From an uncultured Bacteroidales bacterium (lineage in GTDB: Bacteria > Bacteroidota > Bacteroidia > Bacteroidales > UBA932): a stretch of 37,046 nucleotides of DNA. Below the pieces are notes generated by a model. That model made no database searches. It was not told where the DNA came from and saw nothing but the letters and a program-made list of their open reading frames with translations. Positions 24,475 to 33,468 of the stretch are shown here, piece after piece. The position numbers were made by a program, and so were the translations under genes. Numbering within the stretch: position 1 is the first letter of the stretch; every line of letters starts with the position of its first letter. Where the stretch lies: positions 1 through 37,046 of the forward strand of contig CAJOJC010000010.1 in assembly GCA_905234775.1 (NCBI GenBank). Direction: 5' to 3'.

Positions 24475-25855
24475 GAAAAGAAAGATATACGACCAGCTGC
24501 TCCTTTGGAAAAACAAGCGCAAAGGCAAGTCTGCCATGATGATAGAAGGTGCCCGACGCGTGGGCAAGAGCTACATCGTCAAGGAATTTGCCCAGAAAGA
24601 ATACAAGAGCTATATCCTCATAGATTTCTTCAAAGTCGGCGACGACATCAAAGACCTTTTCAAGAACTACAAGGACAACCTGGATATGCTCTTCACATAC
24701 CTGAGCGCCTACTTCTCCACCAAACTCTATTCCAGGGAGTCCATCATTGTCTTTGACGAAATTGAATTCTGCCCGGCAGCCCGTGCCGCCATCAAGTACC
24801 TGGTTGAGGACGGCCGATACGATTACCTGGAAACCGGCTCCCTGCTCGGCATGAAAATGAGCACCAAAAAGAAGCTCAAGAAAACCGAGAACAAAAAAGA
24901 CTACCTGGTCCCCTCCGAAGAGGAGAGCATGGTAATGCACCCGATGGATTTCGAAGAGTTCCTCTGGGCTCTGGGCGAAGAATCCCTGATGGACTTCGTC
25001 CGGATGAAATTCGCCGCACAGGAGTCCGTCGGCCAGTCCATGCACCGCAAACTCATGGACTACTTCCGCCTGTATCTGATCATCGGCGGCATGCCACAGG
25101 CCATCCTGGAATACCTGGACACCAAATCCTTCGAGGATGTAGACCGCGTCAAGCGCCAGATCCTCAACCTCTACTACAACTGCATTGACAATTACGCCGG
25201 AGTGCATACGGCCAAGGTGAGAGCCATCTACGAGGCCATCCCCGGCCAGCTTCAGTTGCACGAGCACAAGTTCCAGCTCTCGGACCTCAACAAAGACGCC
25301 CGTTTTCGAGACTACGACAGCTCCTTCTTCTGGCTTCGTGACGCCAAGATGGTGAATCTCGCCTTCAATACCACAGAGCCAAGCATCGGCCTCGGACTCA
25401 AGCAGAAGGACAACTCACTCAAATGTTACATGAACGACACCGGCCTCATGATCAGCCATGCCTTCGATGAGCGAGGAATCGTCTCCGAGCAACTCTACCA
25501 GAAGATTCTCAAAGACAAACTGGAGGTCAATGCCGGCATGCTGATGGAGAACATCGTCGGCCAGATGCTCACAGCCATCGGCTGCAAACTCTTCTTCTAC
25601 TCCAATCCTTCCAGAGAGAACAAGGACGACAGGATGGAAATCGACTTCCTCATCTCCAAGAAAGCCATTACCAGCCGCCACAACATTTCTCCCATCGAAG
25701 TGAAGTCCTCCACTAGATTCACAACCATTTCTCTGGAGAAATGCATCAAGAAATACTCCACTCACCTGGCGCAGGCCTACATCGTCCACACCGGTGACCT
25801 GGAGAAAGACGGTGATTACCTGTATATTCCGTTGTATATGGTTCCTTGCCTTTAA
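24473..25855 (+). CDS. AAA ATPase with DUF4143 / PD-(D/E)XK-like C-terminal domain
   Basis: The product has 460 residues from the ATG at 24473. The N-terminal ATPase has a Walker A in MMIEGARRVGKSYIV, a Walker B in SIIVFDEIEFC, and the TGSLLGM segment usual in this family. The C-terminal DUF4143 part contains YDSSFFWLRDAKMVNLAF and CYMNDTGLM, then a nuclease-like core: ENIVGQML, MEIDFLI and ISPIEVKSS, in the order E-D-ExK expected for PD-(D/E)XK folds. These proteins are very common in Bacteroidota and archaea; their function is not established, with roles in DNA transactions or defence proposed. It lies 18 bp upstream of the PUL regulator on the same strand, which may be accidental. Confidence 0.88.
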   Translation: MKRKIYDQLLLWKNKRKGKSAMMIEGARRVGKSYIVKEFAQKEYKSYILIDFFKVGDDIKDLFKNYKDNLDMLFTYLSAYFSTKLYSRESIIVFDEIEFCPAARAAIKYLVEDGRYDYLETGSLLGMKMSTKKKLKKTENKKDYLVPSEEESMVMHPMDFEEFLWALGEESLMDFVRMKFAAQESVGQSMHRKLMDYFRLYLIIGGMPQAILEYLDTKSFEDVDRVKRQILNLYYNCIDNYAGVHTAKVRAIYEAIPGQLQLHEHKFQLSDLNKDARFRDYDSSFFWLRDAKMVNLAFNTTEPSIGLGLKQKDNSLKCYMNDTGLMISHAFDERGIVSEQLYQKILKDKLEVNAGMLMENIVGQMLTAIGCKLFFYSNPSRENKDDRMEIDFLISKKAITSRHNISPIEVKSSTRFTTISLEKCIKKYSTHLAQAYIVHTGDLEKDGDYLYIPLYMVPCL

Positions 25856-25873
25856 TGATTTGCAACCCCAAGA

Positions 25874-28810
25874 ATGAAGCAACTCTACCTTATTGTATTA
25901 CTGCTATTGTTACCATTCCGTGTGTTCTCGTCAGAGCCTCCGGCATTCCACAACGTGACCATGCCCCGGGACATGAACGCGATGATGGTAGGATGCATTG
26001 AGCAAGATTCCACCGGTCTTATCTGGCTGGGAACCAACAGCGGAGTTTTCAGTTACGACGGCTACTCAATGACCTGCCACAGCCAGCAGGTGGCCGGCGG
26101 ACATGTCTACAGTATGCAAGACATTCCTGGAGACGCCTTGTATGTAGGCGAAGAACACGGCCTTTGGGCCTACGACTACGGCGAATCCCGTTTTCGTTCC
26201 TGGCTTGACGGCTCTCCGCAAGACGTGCGCTCGATTGTCTGGGACGATGATAAACTCTGGATAGGCAGTTCCTCGGGCCTCTACACATACGACCTGCCGC
26301 AAAAAACGTTCAGCAAAGTAGGTGGAGGCAGTCTCGGCAACGAAGTAATCTACTCCCTGATAAAGGCATCGGACGGAAATATCTACATCGGCACATATAA
26401 CGGATTATTCTATTACGACCGCCAGCGCGGTCATTTCCGGGACATCGCCTTGCCTCGCATGCCCCACAGTGACAATATATTCGTTAATGTCTTGTTGGAA
26501 GACGGCGGCCGGGACTGCATTTGGATAGGGACAAACGGAAAACTTTACCGCTACGGCTTAAAGACCAACCAGTTCGCCGATGTCAGTGCCCTAGACGGCA
26601 ATTCCGTAAAGAGCCTCTCCCTGGATGGTGCAAACCGTCTTTACATCGGGACCGATAACGGATTATACATCTATGACCGTCAAGAACATGTGCAGCACAT
26701 CAAGCACGACGCAAGACATGGAGCCACGTCACTCATAAACGACGTCGTCTGGTGCATCCTCTCGGACAGGAAAGGCATGACCTGGTTCGGGACAGACGAA
26801 GGGATCTCCATTCTGGACAACAGCGCCAGCATCCCATTTATACCCGTCTCAGAAATCACTGGAGAGAGCCGCGGAAACCACTTCAGCCAACTGTTCAGGG
26901 ATAGTCAAGGCCGATTATGGCTCGGTGGCTCCGAGGGCTTGATCTGCACCACGCTCACGCTCAGGGGAGCCAAGTGGTACAGCATGGACAGTCCGACAGA
27001 AAGAATCGAGCACAATCGCATCCGTCGTATATATGAAGACCACGATGGCGATTTATGGATATGCACGGACGGAGGCATTCATTTCTGGACGGGGAAAGGC
27101 TGGAAGCACATCAACCTTATGGATACCTCCACAGGCCGGAACGCAAACTGGGCCTACGATATCTGCCAGGACAGCCAAGGACGCATCTGGGTCGCCAGTT
27201 TCATGGGAGGGCTGATGGTATCGGACAAAAATAAACTCATTGGCAGTACCGGAGACTGCCAGGCCGATGCCTCCGTCATCCTTCCTGAAGGGAAAGGACT
27301 ATCTCCCTTCCAAATTGCCGAAGACGACCGGGACCATATATGGGTACTATATTATAACGATGGCATAAGGCGCATCAATACCTCCACGCTGGAAACAGAA
27401 AACATCCAGATACTCTCGCGGGAATTGGATGGCCAGCAGCCCAGCAGCGTCCTGGTAGATTCAAACCACCGGTTATGGCTTGGCCTTGACGGCAAGTTGC
27501 TCAACACAGACGGAAAAACAGCATCCGTCCATCACCTGGGCACTGGAATAGGTGGTGGCATCAATTGGCTGATGGAAGTGGATGGAGCAATATGGGCAGG
27601 CGCCGGTTCCGAAATCTGGATTACGGAAGGCGACCATATCCGTTGTCTGGATAAATTGAGTGGCATGGCCGACATCGCCTTCTATGACGACCAGACTCAC
27701 ACTGTCTATCTCGGGACCAATGACGGACTGTACGTCGGTACACCAGAAATAATGCTTGAGCGTTCCGAATCCATGCCCATATATCTCACCGGCGTATCGG
27801 TCAACAACCATCCGCTGGAAAAATTGAACGACAACCTTACCTTTGCCCCAGACCAGCGCCATATAGATTTCATGGTATCCGACCTCTCCTACGTCGAAAC
27901 GCAGAATATCCGCTATATATACAGGCTCAGAGGAGTGGACGCCGATTGGTATGAATTGCCCAAGGGGACGAATGTCATAACCTTGGGCAACCTCAATTAC
28001 GGTAGTTTCATCCTGGATGTCTCCCGTCCCGGATTCTCTGCCGATGATGCCGCCATCCTCTCGGTACCCTTTGCCATCAAGCACCCTTGGTATTTGACAA
28101 CCTGGGCCTTTGTAACCTACACCCTCCTTCTCATTATATTCGTCCTTTGGTGCATCAATTTCTTCCGTACCCGCAACCGCCTGAAATACGAGCAGAAGGA
28201 GAAAGATCAGATTCTGGAGCAAATCCAACTCAAGAAGGAGTTTCTAACAAGCCTGTCCAAAGACCTGGAAGGGCCTCTGGGTAATATCCTTTCACCGGTA
28301 AGCACCATGCTCTCCCGCACAACCGATGGTGAAATGGGCCGGCAGATGAGGCATATCCAGGAAGAGGCCCAGAACCTTTCCGCTGTAATCAGCCAGATAG
28401 CTGTTTTCGGAAAACCGGAGGACAAAATAGAAGAAACCACGGTACAGCCGCTGTCCGCCTCTGACGAACGCTTCCTCAAAGAAGTAAACTCCTGCATCGA
28501 AGAGCGCATCTCTGACGGCGAATTCAACGTCCGGTCACTCTGTGAAGAGATGGGCTACGGGAGCAAATACGTGTACCGGAAGTTGAAACAGCTGACAGGA
28601 AAGACCCCTGTAGATTACATCAGAAGTTACCGTCTGAAAGTAGCCGCATCACTCTTGAAACAGAAGCGGTTCACCGTCACGGAAGTGATGTATATGACCG
28701 GTTTCAGCAACGCATCCTACTTCTCCAAATGTTTCCAGGCAGAGTACGGATGTCCGCCCCGGGAGTATCCAAATATGACATCAACTACATATTATCACCA
28801 TTTTGTCTAA
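25874..28810 (+). CDS. Membrane-bound PUL regulator: reg_prop/Y_Y_Y sensor, vestigial kinase helix, AraC DNA-binding domain
   Basis: The product has 978 residues. A signal peptide (MKQLYLIVLLLLLPFRVFS) is followed by about fourteen propeller repeats (for example LYIGTDNGLYIYD, IYIGTYNGLFYYD), enough for two seven-bladed propellers, and a Y_Y_Y domain (about 660-735). One membrane segment lies at about 737-763 (TTWAFVTYTLLLIIFVLW). Next comes a short helix resembling the histidine-kinase dimerisation domain, FLTSLSKDLEGPLGNILSPV, where K796 replaces the phosphorylated histidine (normally S-H-E). There is no HATPase domain and no receiver domain; instead the chain goes directly to an AraC-type helix-turn-helix (about 880-978: FNVRSLCEEMGYGSKYVYRK, MTGFSNASYFSKCFQAEYG). 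Typical hybrid two-component regulators are longer. It presumably senses a galactan oligosaccharide in the periplasm and activates the susC operon downstream. Confidence 0.92.
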   Translation: MKQLYLIVLLLLLPFRVFSSEPPAFHNVTMPRDMNAMMVGCIEQDSTGLIWLGTNSGVFSYDGYSMTCHSQQVAGGHVYSMQDIPGDALYVGEEHGLWAYDYGESRFRSWLDGSPQDVRSIVWDDDKLWIGSSSGLYTYDLPQKTFSKVGGGSLGNEVIYSLIKASDGNIYIGTYNGLFYYDRQRGHFRDIALPRMPHSDNIFVNVLLEDGGRDCIWIGTNGKLYRYGLKTNQFADVSALDGNSVKSLSLDGANRLYIGTDNGLYIYDRQEHVQHIKHDARHGATSLINDVVWCILSDRKGMTWFGTDEGISILDNSASIPFIPVSEITGESRGNHFSQLFRDSQGRLWLGGSEGLICTTLTLRGAKWYSMDSPTERIEHNRIRRIYEDHDGDLWICTDGGIHFWTGKGWKHINLMDTSTGRNANWAYDICQDSQGRIWVASFMGGLMVSDKNKLIGSTGDCQADASVILPEGKGLSPFQIAEDDRDHIWVLYYNDGIRRINTSTLETENIQILSRELDGQQPSSVLVDSNHRLWLGLDGKLLNTDGKTASVHHLGTGIGGGINWLMEVDGAIWAGAGSEIWITEGDHIRCLDKLSGMADIAFYDDQTHTVYLGTNDGLYVGTPEIMLERSESMPIYLTGVSVNNHPLEKLNDNLTFAPDQRHIDFMVSDLSYVETQNIRYIYRLRGVDADWYELPKGTNVITLGNLNYGSFILDVSRPGFSADDAAILSVPFAIKHPWYLTTWAFVTYTLLLIIFVLWCINFFRTRNRLKYEQKEKDQILEQIQLKKEFLTSLSKDLEGPLGNILSPVSTMLSRTTDGEMGRQMRHIQEEAQNLSAVISQIAVFGKPEDKIEETTVQPLSASDERFLKEVNSCIEERISDGEFNVRSLCEEMGYGSKYVYRKLKQLTGKTPVDYIRSYRLKVAASLLKQKRFTVTEVMYMTGFSNASYFSKCFQAEYGCPPREYPNMTSTTYYHHFV

Positions 28811-28834
28811 TTTATGTTAGAGTTTGTCCAATTC
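28802..28834 (+). promoter_or_regulatory. Candidate operator: direct repeat TTTGTC(T/C)AATT, 21 bp apart
   Basis: TTTGTCTAATT at 28802-28812 and TTTGTCCAATT at 28823-28833 differ at one base and start 21 bp apart, two helical turns, on one face of the DNA. AraC-type regulators often bind such repeats. The pair lies about 30 bp upstream of the susC -7 box, and the first copy overlaps the regulator's own stop codon. Confidence 0.6.
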
Positions 28835-28850
28835 GGTCAGACCCTTTGGA

Positions 28851-28885
28851 GGGTTATCGCGTACATTTGCCATAACTGATAACCC
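28851..28885 (+). promoter_or_regulatory. susC promoter -7 box (TACATTTG) enclosed by an 8-bp inverted repeat
   Basis: GGGTTATC (28851-28858) and GATAACCC (28878-28885) are exact inverted copies. Between them TACATTTG at 28862-28869 fits TAnnTTTG, giving a start near 28875 and a leader of about 35 bases. The arms could be a repressor site or a 5' stem. Confidence 0.6.
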
Positions 28886-28908
28886 GACACATCTTAACAC
28901 ATAATTAT

Positions 28909-31884
28909 ATGAAATTACGATCTCAAGTATGCGCCATACTACTAAGGCTAGCCCTGATTGTCGGCATACTGGCGATGTCATCCACCTATGTGATGGCCCA
29001 GAATGTACGTAAAGTCACGGGAACAGTCCTTGATGAAACCGGCGTAGGCCTGATTGGTGCTGCAGTCACGGAGACCGGCACATCCAACGGAGCCATCACC
29101 GACATGGACGGCAACTTCACTTTGATGGTGAGCGCCAACGCCAAAACCGTCCAGGTCTCCTTCATCGGTTACACGACTGAAACAGTGCAGATTCCTGCTA
29201 CAGGAAACATCATCGTCCGTCTGGAGCCTGACCGACAGATGCTTCAAGAAACCGTAGTCATTGGTTACGGCGTGCAGCGTAAGAGCGACCTTACCGGATC
29301 TGTCGCCAACGTCAGCAGCGAAGACTTCAACCAGGGTGTCATCAACTCTCCCGAGCAGCTCATCAACGGTAAAGTCAGCGGCGTGCAAATTGTCAACGGC
29401 GGCGGCTCTCCTTCAGCCGGAAGCACCATCAGGATTCGTGGCGGCGCATCCCTGAATGCCTCCAACGACCCTCTCATCGTCCTTGACGGTGTCCCCATGG
29501 AAGTGGGCGGAAGTGTCAGCGGCAGCGGCAACTTCCTCAGCCTCATCAACCCCAACGACATTGAGAGCATGACCATTCTCAAGGATGCATCATCAACCGC
29601 AATCTATGGCTCCCGTGCTTCCAACGGCGTCATCATCATCACCACCAAGAAGGGCACCGATTCCACTCGTCCCAGGATCAACTTCTCCACCACCAATTCC
29701 CTCCAGAGCCCAACCCGGACGGCCGATATGATTACCCGCGACCAGATGTATGATCTGGTGAACACGATCGGCTCGGACCTGCAGAAATCGCTCCTTAACG
29801 ACGATGTCAACACCGACTGGAACAAGGAAATCTTCAAGACCGCCTTCGGAACAGACAACAACCTGGGCATATCAGGAAAGTTGGCCGTTTTGCCGTACCG
29901 TGTCTCCCTGGGATACAGCAACCAGGACGGTATCCTCAAGACCGACAATGTGAAGCGTTATACGGGCAGCATTTCCCTGACCCCGTCCCTTTTCGAGAAT
30001 CATCTCAAACTTAACGTTAACATAAAGGGCACATACAGCAACACGCGTTTTGCCAACACCAACGCCATCTGGGGCGGCGTAACCCATAATCCCTGTTCAC
30101 CCATATATTCCGGCAACGACGCCTTCCTCGGCTATTATGAAGCAGCCGACGTCAACGGAGTTCCCATCACCGGCGCCACCGGAAACCCCTTGGGCCTGCT
30201 GAACAACTACCACTCCACATCAGACGTATATCGCGTCATCGGCAGTTTCGATGCAGATTACAGCATGCACTTCCTTCCAGAACTCCATGCACACGTCACG
30301 CTGGGTTACGACTACTCCCAGGGCCAGGGCAAGATCTATGTGCCGCACGAGGCTTATCAATATTACAACACCGGAGGCCGTAACTATACCTATGGTCCTC
30401 AGAAGAACAACAACCGCCTCCTGACGGCCTATCTGAACTACAACAAGCATTTAGACAGCATCAAAAGCAACATCGAACTCACGGCGGGTTACGACTACCA
30501 GTTCTGGCAGTACACCAATGCCGAATACATCGAGCTCAATGACATTACCCCGCCTGAGCAGCAGGCCTCCGCTGCAGCAGACGACCAGCGCCACGTCCTC
30601 CTGTCCTACTATGGACGCATCAACTATAACTATGACGGAAGATACTACCTTTCCGCCAGTTTCCGCCTTGACGGCTCCTCCCGCTTCAGCAAGGAAAACC
30701 GCTGGGGTACATTCCCTTCGGTAGCGCTTGCGTGGAAAGTCTCCAATGAAGAATTCTTCAGCGGTCTCAAGCCGGTCTTCAGCAACCTGAAACTCAGGGC
30801 CAGTTATGGCGTCACCGGCCAGCAGGACGGTATCGCAAACTACAGCTACCTTCCTCTCTACACCGAGAGCCAGAGCGGCGCACATTATATGTTCGGTGGA
30901 ACTCCCATCCATACCTATCGTCCCTCGGCCTACAACAGCAACCTTACCTGGGAAACCACCAAAGCCTGGGACTTCGGTTTTGATTTAGGCCTCCTTGACG
31001 ACAGGATTACCGGTTACTTCGATTACTACGACCGTAAGACCGAAGACCTTCTCGCCACCGTCCCCGTCGCCGCCGGCACCAACTTCAACAAGCAGATGCT
31101 AAGCAACGTCGGCAACATCAAGAGCCGGGGCTTCGAAATGACAGTCAATGCAATCCCAGTCCAGACAAAGGAATGGGAGTGGGATGTCAGCGCCAACGCC
31201 ACTTACCAGAAAACCGTCATCACCAACCTCCGTCTGAACGAGTTGTCACAATCGCCAAACACCCCCGCCGGCGCCATAGAATCGCATTATGTTCAGGTTC
31301 TCTCAGAGGGATTTGCGCCGTATAGTTACTACGTCTACAAGCAAATATACGACGAGAACGGAATGCCCGTCGAAGGCCTTTATGCCGATCTCAGCGGAGA
31401 CGGGAAAGTAAATTCCAGAGACCTCTACCATTATCATTCTCCGGCCCCCGACTGGATTCTGGGCCTGTCCACTTCACTTCGCTGGAACAAACTCACGCTG
31501 AGCGCCTCGCTTCGGGCCAACCTCGGCAACTACCTCTACAACGGTATGGCCATGAACACCGGCGCTTGGGAGACCATGTCCTACAACAACTACCAGCTCA
31601 ACCGTCTGCACAGCAGCTACCTCACCACACATTTCCAGAAACGTCAGCACGAAAGCGACCACTATGTCGAGAATGCTTCTTTCCTGAAGATGGACAACCT
31701 GCAGGTCGCCTACAATTTCGGTATGATTAGCAACCTGTTTTCTATGAACGCAGCCTTGATGGTGCAGAACGTATTTACCCTCACCAAATACTCGGGAGTC
31801 GATCCTGAAAATCTGGGCGGCATAGATATGACCGTCTATCCCCGTCCTAGAATCTACTCCTTAACCCTTGGATTCGAATTTTAA
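28909..31884 (+). CDS. SusC/RagA-family TonB-linked outer-membrane transporter
   Basis: The product has 991 residues. A signal peptide ending YVMAQ is followed by a carboxypeptidase-like (CarboxypepD_reg-like) domain (VTGTVLDETGVGLIGAAVTE, then DMDGNFTLMV), the TonB-box-like region ETVVIGYGVQRKSDLTGSV, a plug with ISSTIRIRGG-type sequence (AGSTIRIRGGASLNASNDPL) and the DASSTAIYGSRASNGVIIIT block that is typical of SusC. The barrel follows and ends in LTLGFEF, with a terminal phenylalanine. It imports glycan fragments through the outer membrane with its SusD partner. The gene is followed after 10 bp by susD. The enzymes downstream point to beta-1,4-galactan as the substrate. Confidence 0.97.
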   Translation: MKLRSQVCAILLRLALIVGILAMSSTYVMAQNVRKVTGTVLDETGVGLIGAAVTETGTSNGAITDMDGNFTLMVSANAKTVQVSFIGYTTETVQIPATGNIIVRLEPDRQMLQETVVIGYGVQRKSDLTGSVANVSSEDFNQGVINSPEQLINGKVSGVQIVNGGGSPSAGSTIRIRGGASLNASNDPLIVLDGVPMEVGGSVSGSGNFLSLINPNDIESMTILKDASSTAIYGSRASNGVIIITTKKGTDSTRPRINFSTTNSLQSPTRTADMITRDQMYDLVNTIGSDLQKSLLNDDVNTDWNKEIFKTAFGTDNNLGISGKLAVLPYRVSLGYSNQDGILKTDNVKRYTGSISLTPSLFENHLKLNVNIKGTYSNTRFANTNAIWGGVTHNPCSPIYSGNDAFLGYYEAADVNGVPITGATGNPLGLLNNYHSTSDVYRVIGSFDADYSMHFLPELHAHVTLGYDYSQGQGKIYVPHEAYQYYNTGGRNYTYGPQKNNNRLLTAYLNYNKHLDSIKSNIELTAGYDYQFWQYTNAEYIELNDITPPEQQASAAADDQRHVLLSYYGRINYNYDGRYYLSASFRLDGSSRFSKENRWGTFPSVALAWKVSNEEFFSGLKPVFSNLKLRASYGVTGQQDGIANYSYLPLYTESQSGAHYMFGGTPIHTYRPSAYNSNLTWETTKAWDFGFDLGLLDDRITGYFDYYDRKTEDLLATVPVAAGTNFNKQMLSNVGNIKSRGFEMTVNAIPVQTKEWEWDVSANATYQKTVITNLRLNELSQSPNTPAGAIESHYVQVLSEGFAPYSYYVYKQIYDENGMPVEGLYADLSGDGKVNSRDLYHYHSPAPDWILGLSTSLRWNKLTLSASLRANLGNYLYNGMAMNTGAWETMSYNNYQLNRLHSSYLTTHFQKRQHESDHYVENASFLKMDNLQVAYNFGMISNLFSMNAALMVQNVFTLTKYSGVDPENLGGIDMTVYPRPRIYSLTLGFEF

Positions 31885-31894
31885 GCCTGAAGAC

Positions 31895-33463
31895 ATGAAA
31901 AAGATATATATTGCAGCAATAATGGCAGTCTGCCTTACCGCGTGCGTTAAAGACCTTGACCAGCAGCCTCAGACCGAGGGCCAGACAACGGCCGATGTCG
32001 TCTACGGCTCCGACGAAGGCTATAAAATGGCACTGGCGAAGCTCTATGCCTCCTACGTCATATGCGGCCAGGAACAGGGCGGTGGCAATGCAGACCTTTC
32101 CAGCAACAACGGATACGACTTCCTGCGCGGATACTTCAACCTTCAGGAATGCCCTACAGACGAGGTCGCCGGCACCTGGCTTTCGGGCGACAAGATCGAA
32201 GGCCTGTCCTACATGAGTTGGGATGCCAATGACCCCTGGGTGGCAGATACCTATTATCGCGCCTATTATACAATTGCCCTCTGCAATGAATTCCTGAGCC
32301 ACGCAACAGCGGCGGCCGTAAGTGGCAACGCTGACCTCACCTCGTATCGCTCAGAGGCCCGTTTCCTCCGTGCGCTGGCCTACTACTACGTCCTTGACCT
32401 GTTCGGCCAGGGCCCCTTCGTGGATGAAACCATGGGTGTAGGCGCCTACACGCCCGAGCGTTACAGCAACAAGCAGCTCTTCGACTTCGTTGAGGCCGAG
32501 CTCAAGGACATCGCCTCTGGCGGCCTTCTTGACCACGCGTCCATCGAATACGGCCGCGCCTCCAAGGCGGCAGCTTGGTCTCTCCTGGCAAGGTTGTACC
32601 TCAACGCTGAAACCTACGGTGCAGGAGACCACTACACCGACTGCATCACGTACTGCAAAGAGGTTATAGGCGCTGGATTTTCTCTGGAACCGGCCTACGC
32701 GAAGCTTTTCAACGCAGATAACTACAAACGCACAAACGAGATCATTTTCCCGTTCATCGTCGATGCTGTCAACACCGTTTCATGGGGAGCCACTACCTAC
32801 CTCGTATGTGGTGAGTGCGGCAACTCAAGTTCTCAGGATCCCGCCAAATACGGCATCACTAGTGGATGGGGAATGTTCCGTGCGCGCGGTGAACTCCCTG
32901 CTTTGTTCTCCGGCAACGAGAACGTCGACGGACGTTTTATGTTCTACACAACTGGGCAGGATCAATGGCTCAATAAAGCCATCGATGATCAGAGCCAGGG
33001 ATACTTCGTCGAAAAGTTCTCCAATCTGACGGATGAGGGCGTGGCGGCATCCAACACAGGAGCCGTGGGCGCTGATATCGATTATCCTGTCTTCCGCCTT
33101 GCCGACATTTATCTTATGCTGGCAGAGAGCGTCCTTAGGGGTGGCAGCGGCTCTTCTACTGCTTATGCTCTTCAACTTGTCAACGATATCCGCCAGCGCG
33201 CCTACGGCAATACCGGAGGAAACATAAATGAAGCCCAATTCACCCTTCAGTTCATACTTGACGAACGCGCACGCGAATTATTCTGGGAATCTACCCGCCG
33301 TACGGACCTCATCCGCTTCGGTCAATTCACCGGAGGCTCCTACAAATGGCAGTGGAAAGGCGGAGTCGCAGACGGGCGTGCCACCGAAAGCAAGTACAAT
33401 GTCTATCCTATTCCTACGGCTGAACTCTCGGCCAACCCTAACCTCAGGAACGATAATTATTGA
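31895..33463 (+). CDS. SusD/RagB-family glycan-binding lipoprotein
   Basis: The product has 522 residues from the ATG at 31895. A lipoprotein signal (MKKIYIAAIMAVCLTACVKD, lipobox LTAC) anchors it to the outer membrane. Conserved SusD traits include the TPR-like helical core (LRALAYYYVLDLFGQGPFVD, SKAAAWSLLARLYLNAETYG) and the C-terminal YPVFRLADIYLMLAES and LDERARELFWESTRRTDLIR segments. SusD proteins cap the SusC barrel and bind the glycan. The gene sits between susC and the SusE-like gene with very short gaps, so it is co-transcribed. Confidence 0.96.
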   Translation: MKKIYIAAIMAVCLTACVKDLDQQPQTEGQTTADVVYGSDEGYKMALAKLYASYVICGQEQGGGNADLSSNNGYDFLRGYFNLQECPTDEVAGTWLSGDKIEGLSYMSWDANDPWVADTYYRAYYTIALCNEFLSHATAAAVSGNADLTSYRSEARFLRALAYYYVLDLFGQGPFVDETMGVGAYTPERYSNKQLFDFVEAELKDIASGGLLDHASIEYGRASKAAAWSLLARLYLNAETYGAGDHYTDCITYCKEVIGAGFSLEPAYAKLFNADNYKRTNEIIFPFIVDAVNTVSWGATTYLVCGECGNSSSQDPAKYGITSGWGMFRARGELPALFSGNENVDGRFMFYTTGQDQWLNKAIDDQSQGYFVEKFSNLTDEGVAASNTGAVGADIDYPVFRLADIYLMLAESVLRGGSGSSTAYALQLVNDIRQRAYGNTGGNINEAQFTLQFILDERARELFWESTRRTDLIRFGQFTGGSYKWQWKGGVADGRATESKYNVYPIPTAELSANPNLRNDNY

Positions 33464-33468
33464 TTGAT

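Noticed and set aside
24326..25267. A 313-codon minus-strand frame overlapping the ATPase
   Set aside because: It is antisense to the AAA/DUF4143 gene, whose Walker and nuclease-like motifs are clear, and it has no recognisable content.
28200..28520. Loss of the kinase and receiver domains in the PUL regulator caused by an assembly frameshift
   Set aside because: The frame is continuous from signal peptide to AraC domain, and no leftover ATPase or receiver sequence is visible in the other frames here.
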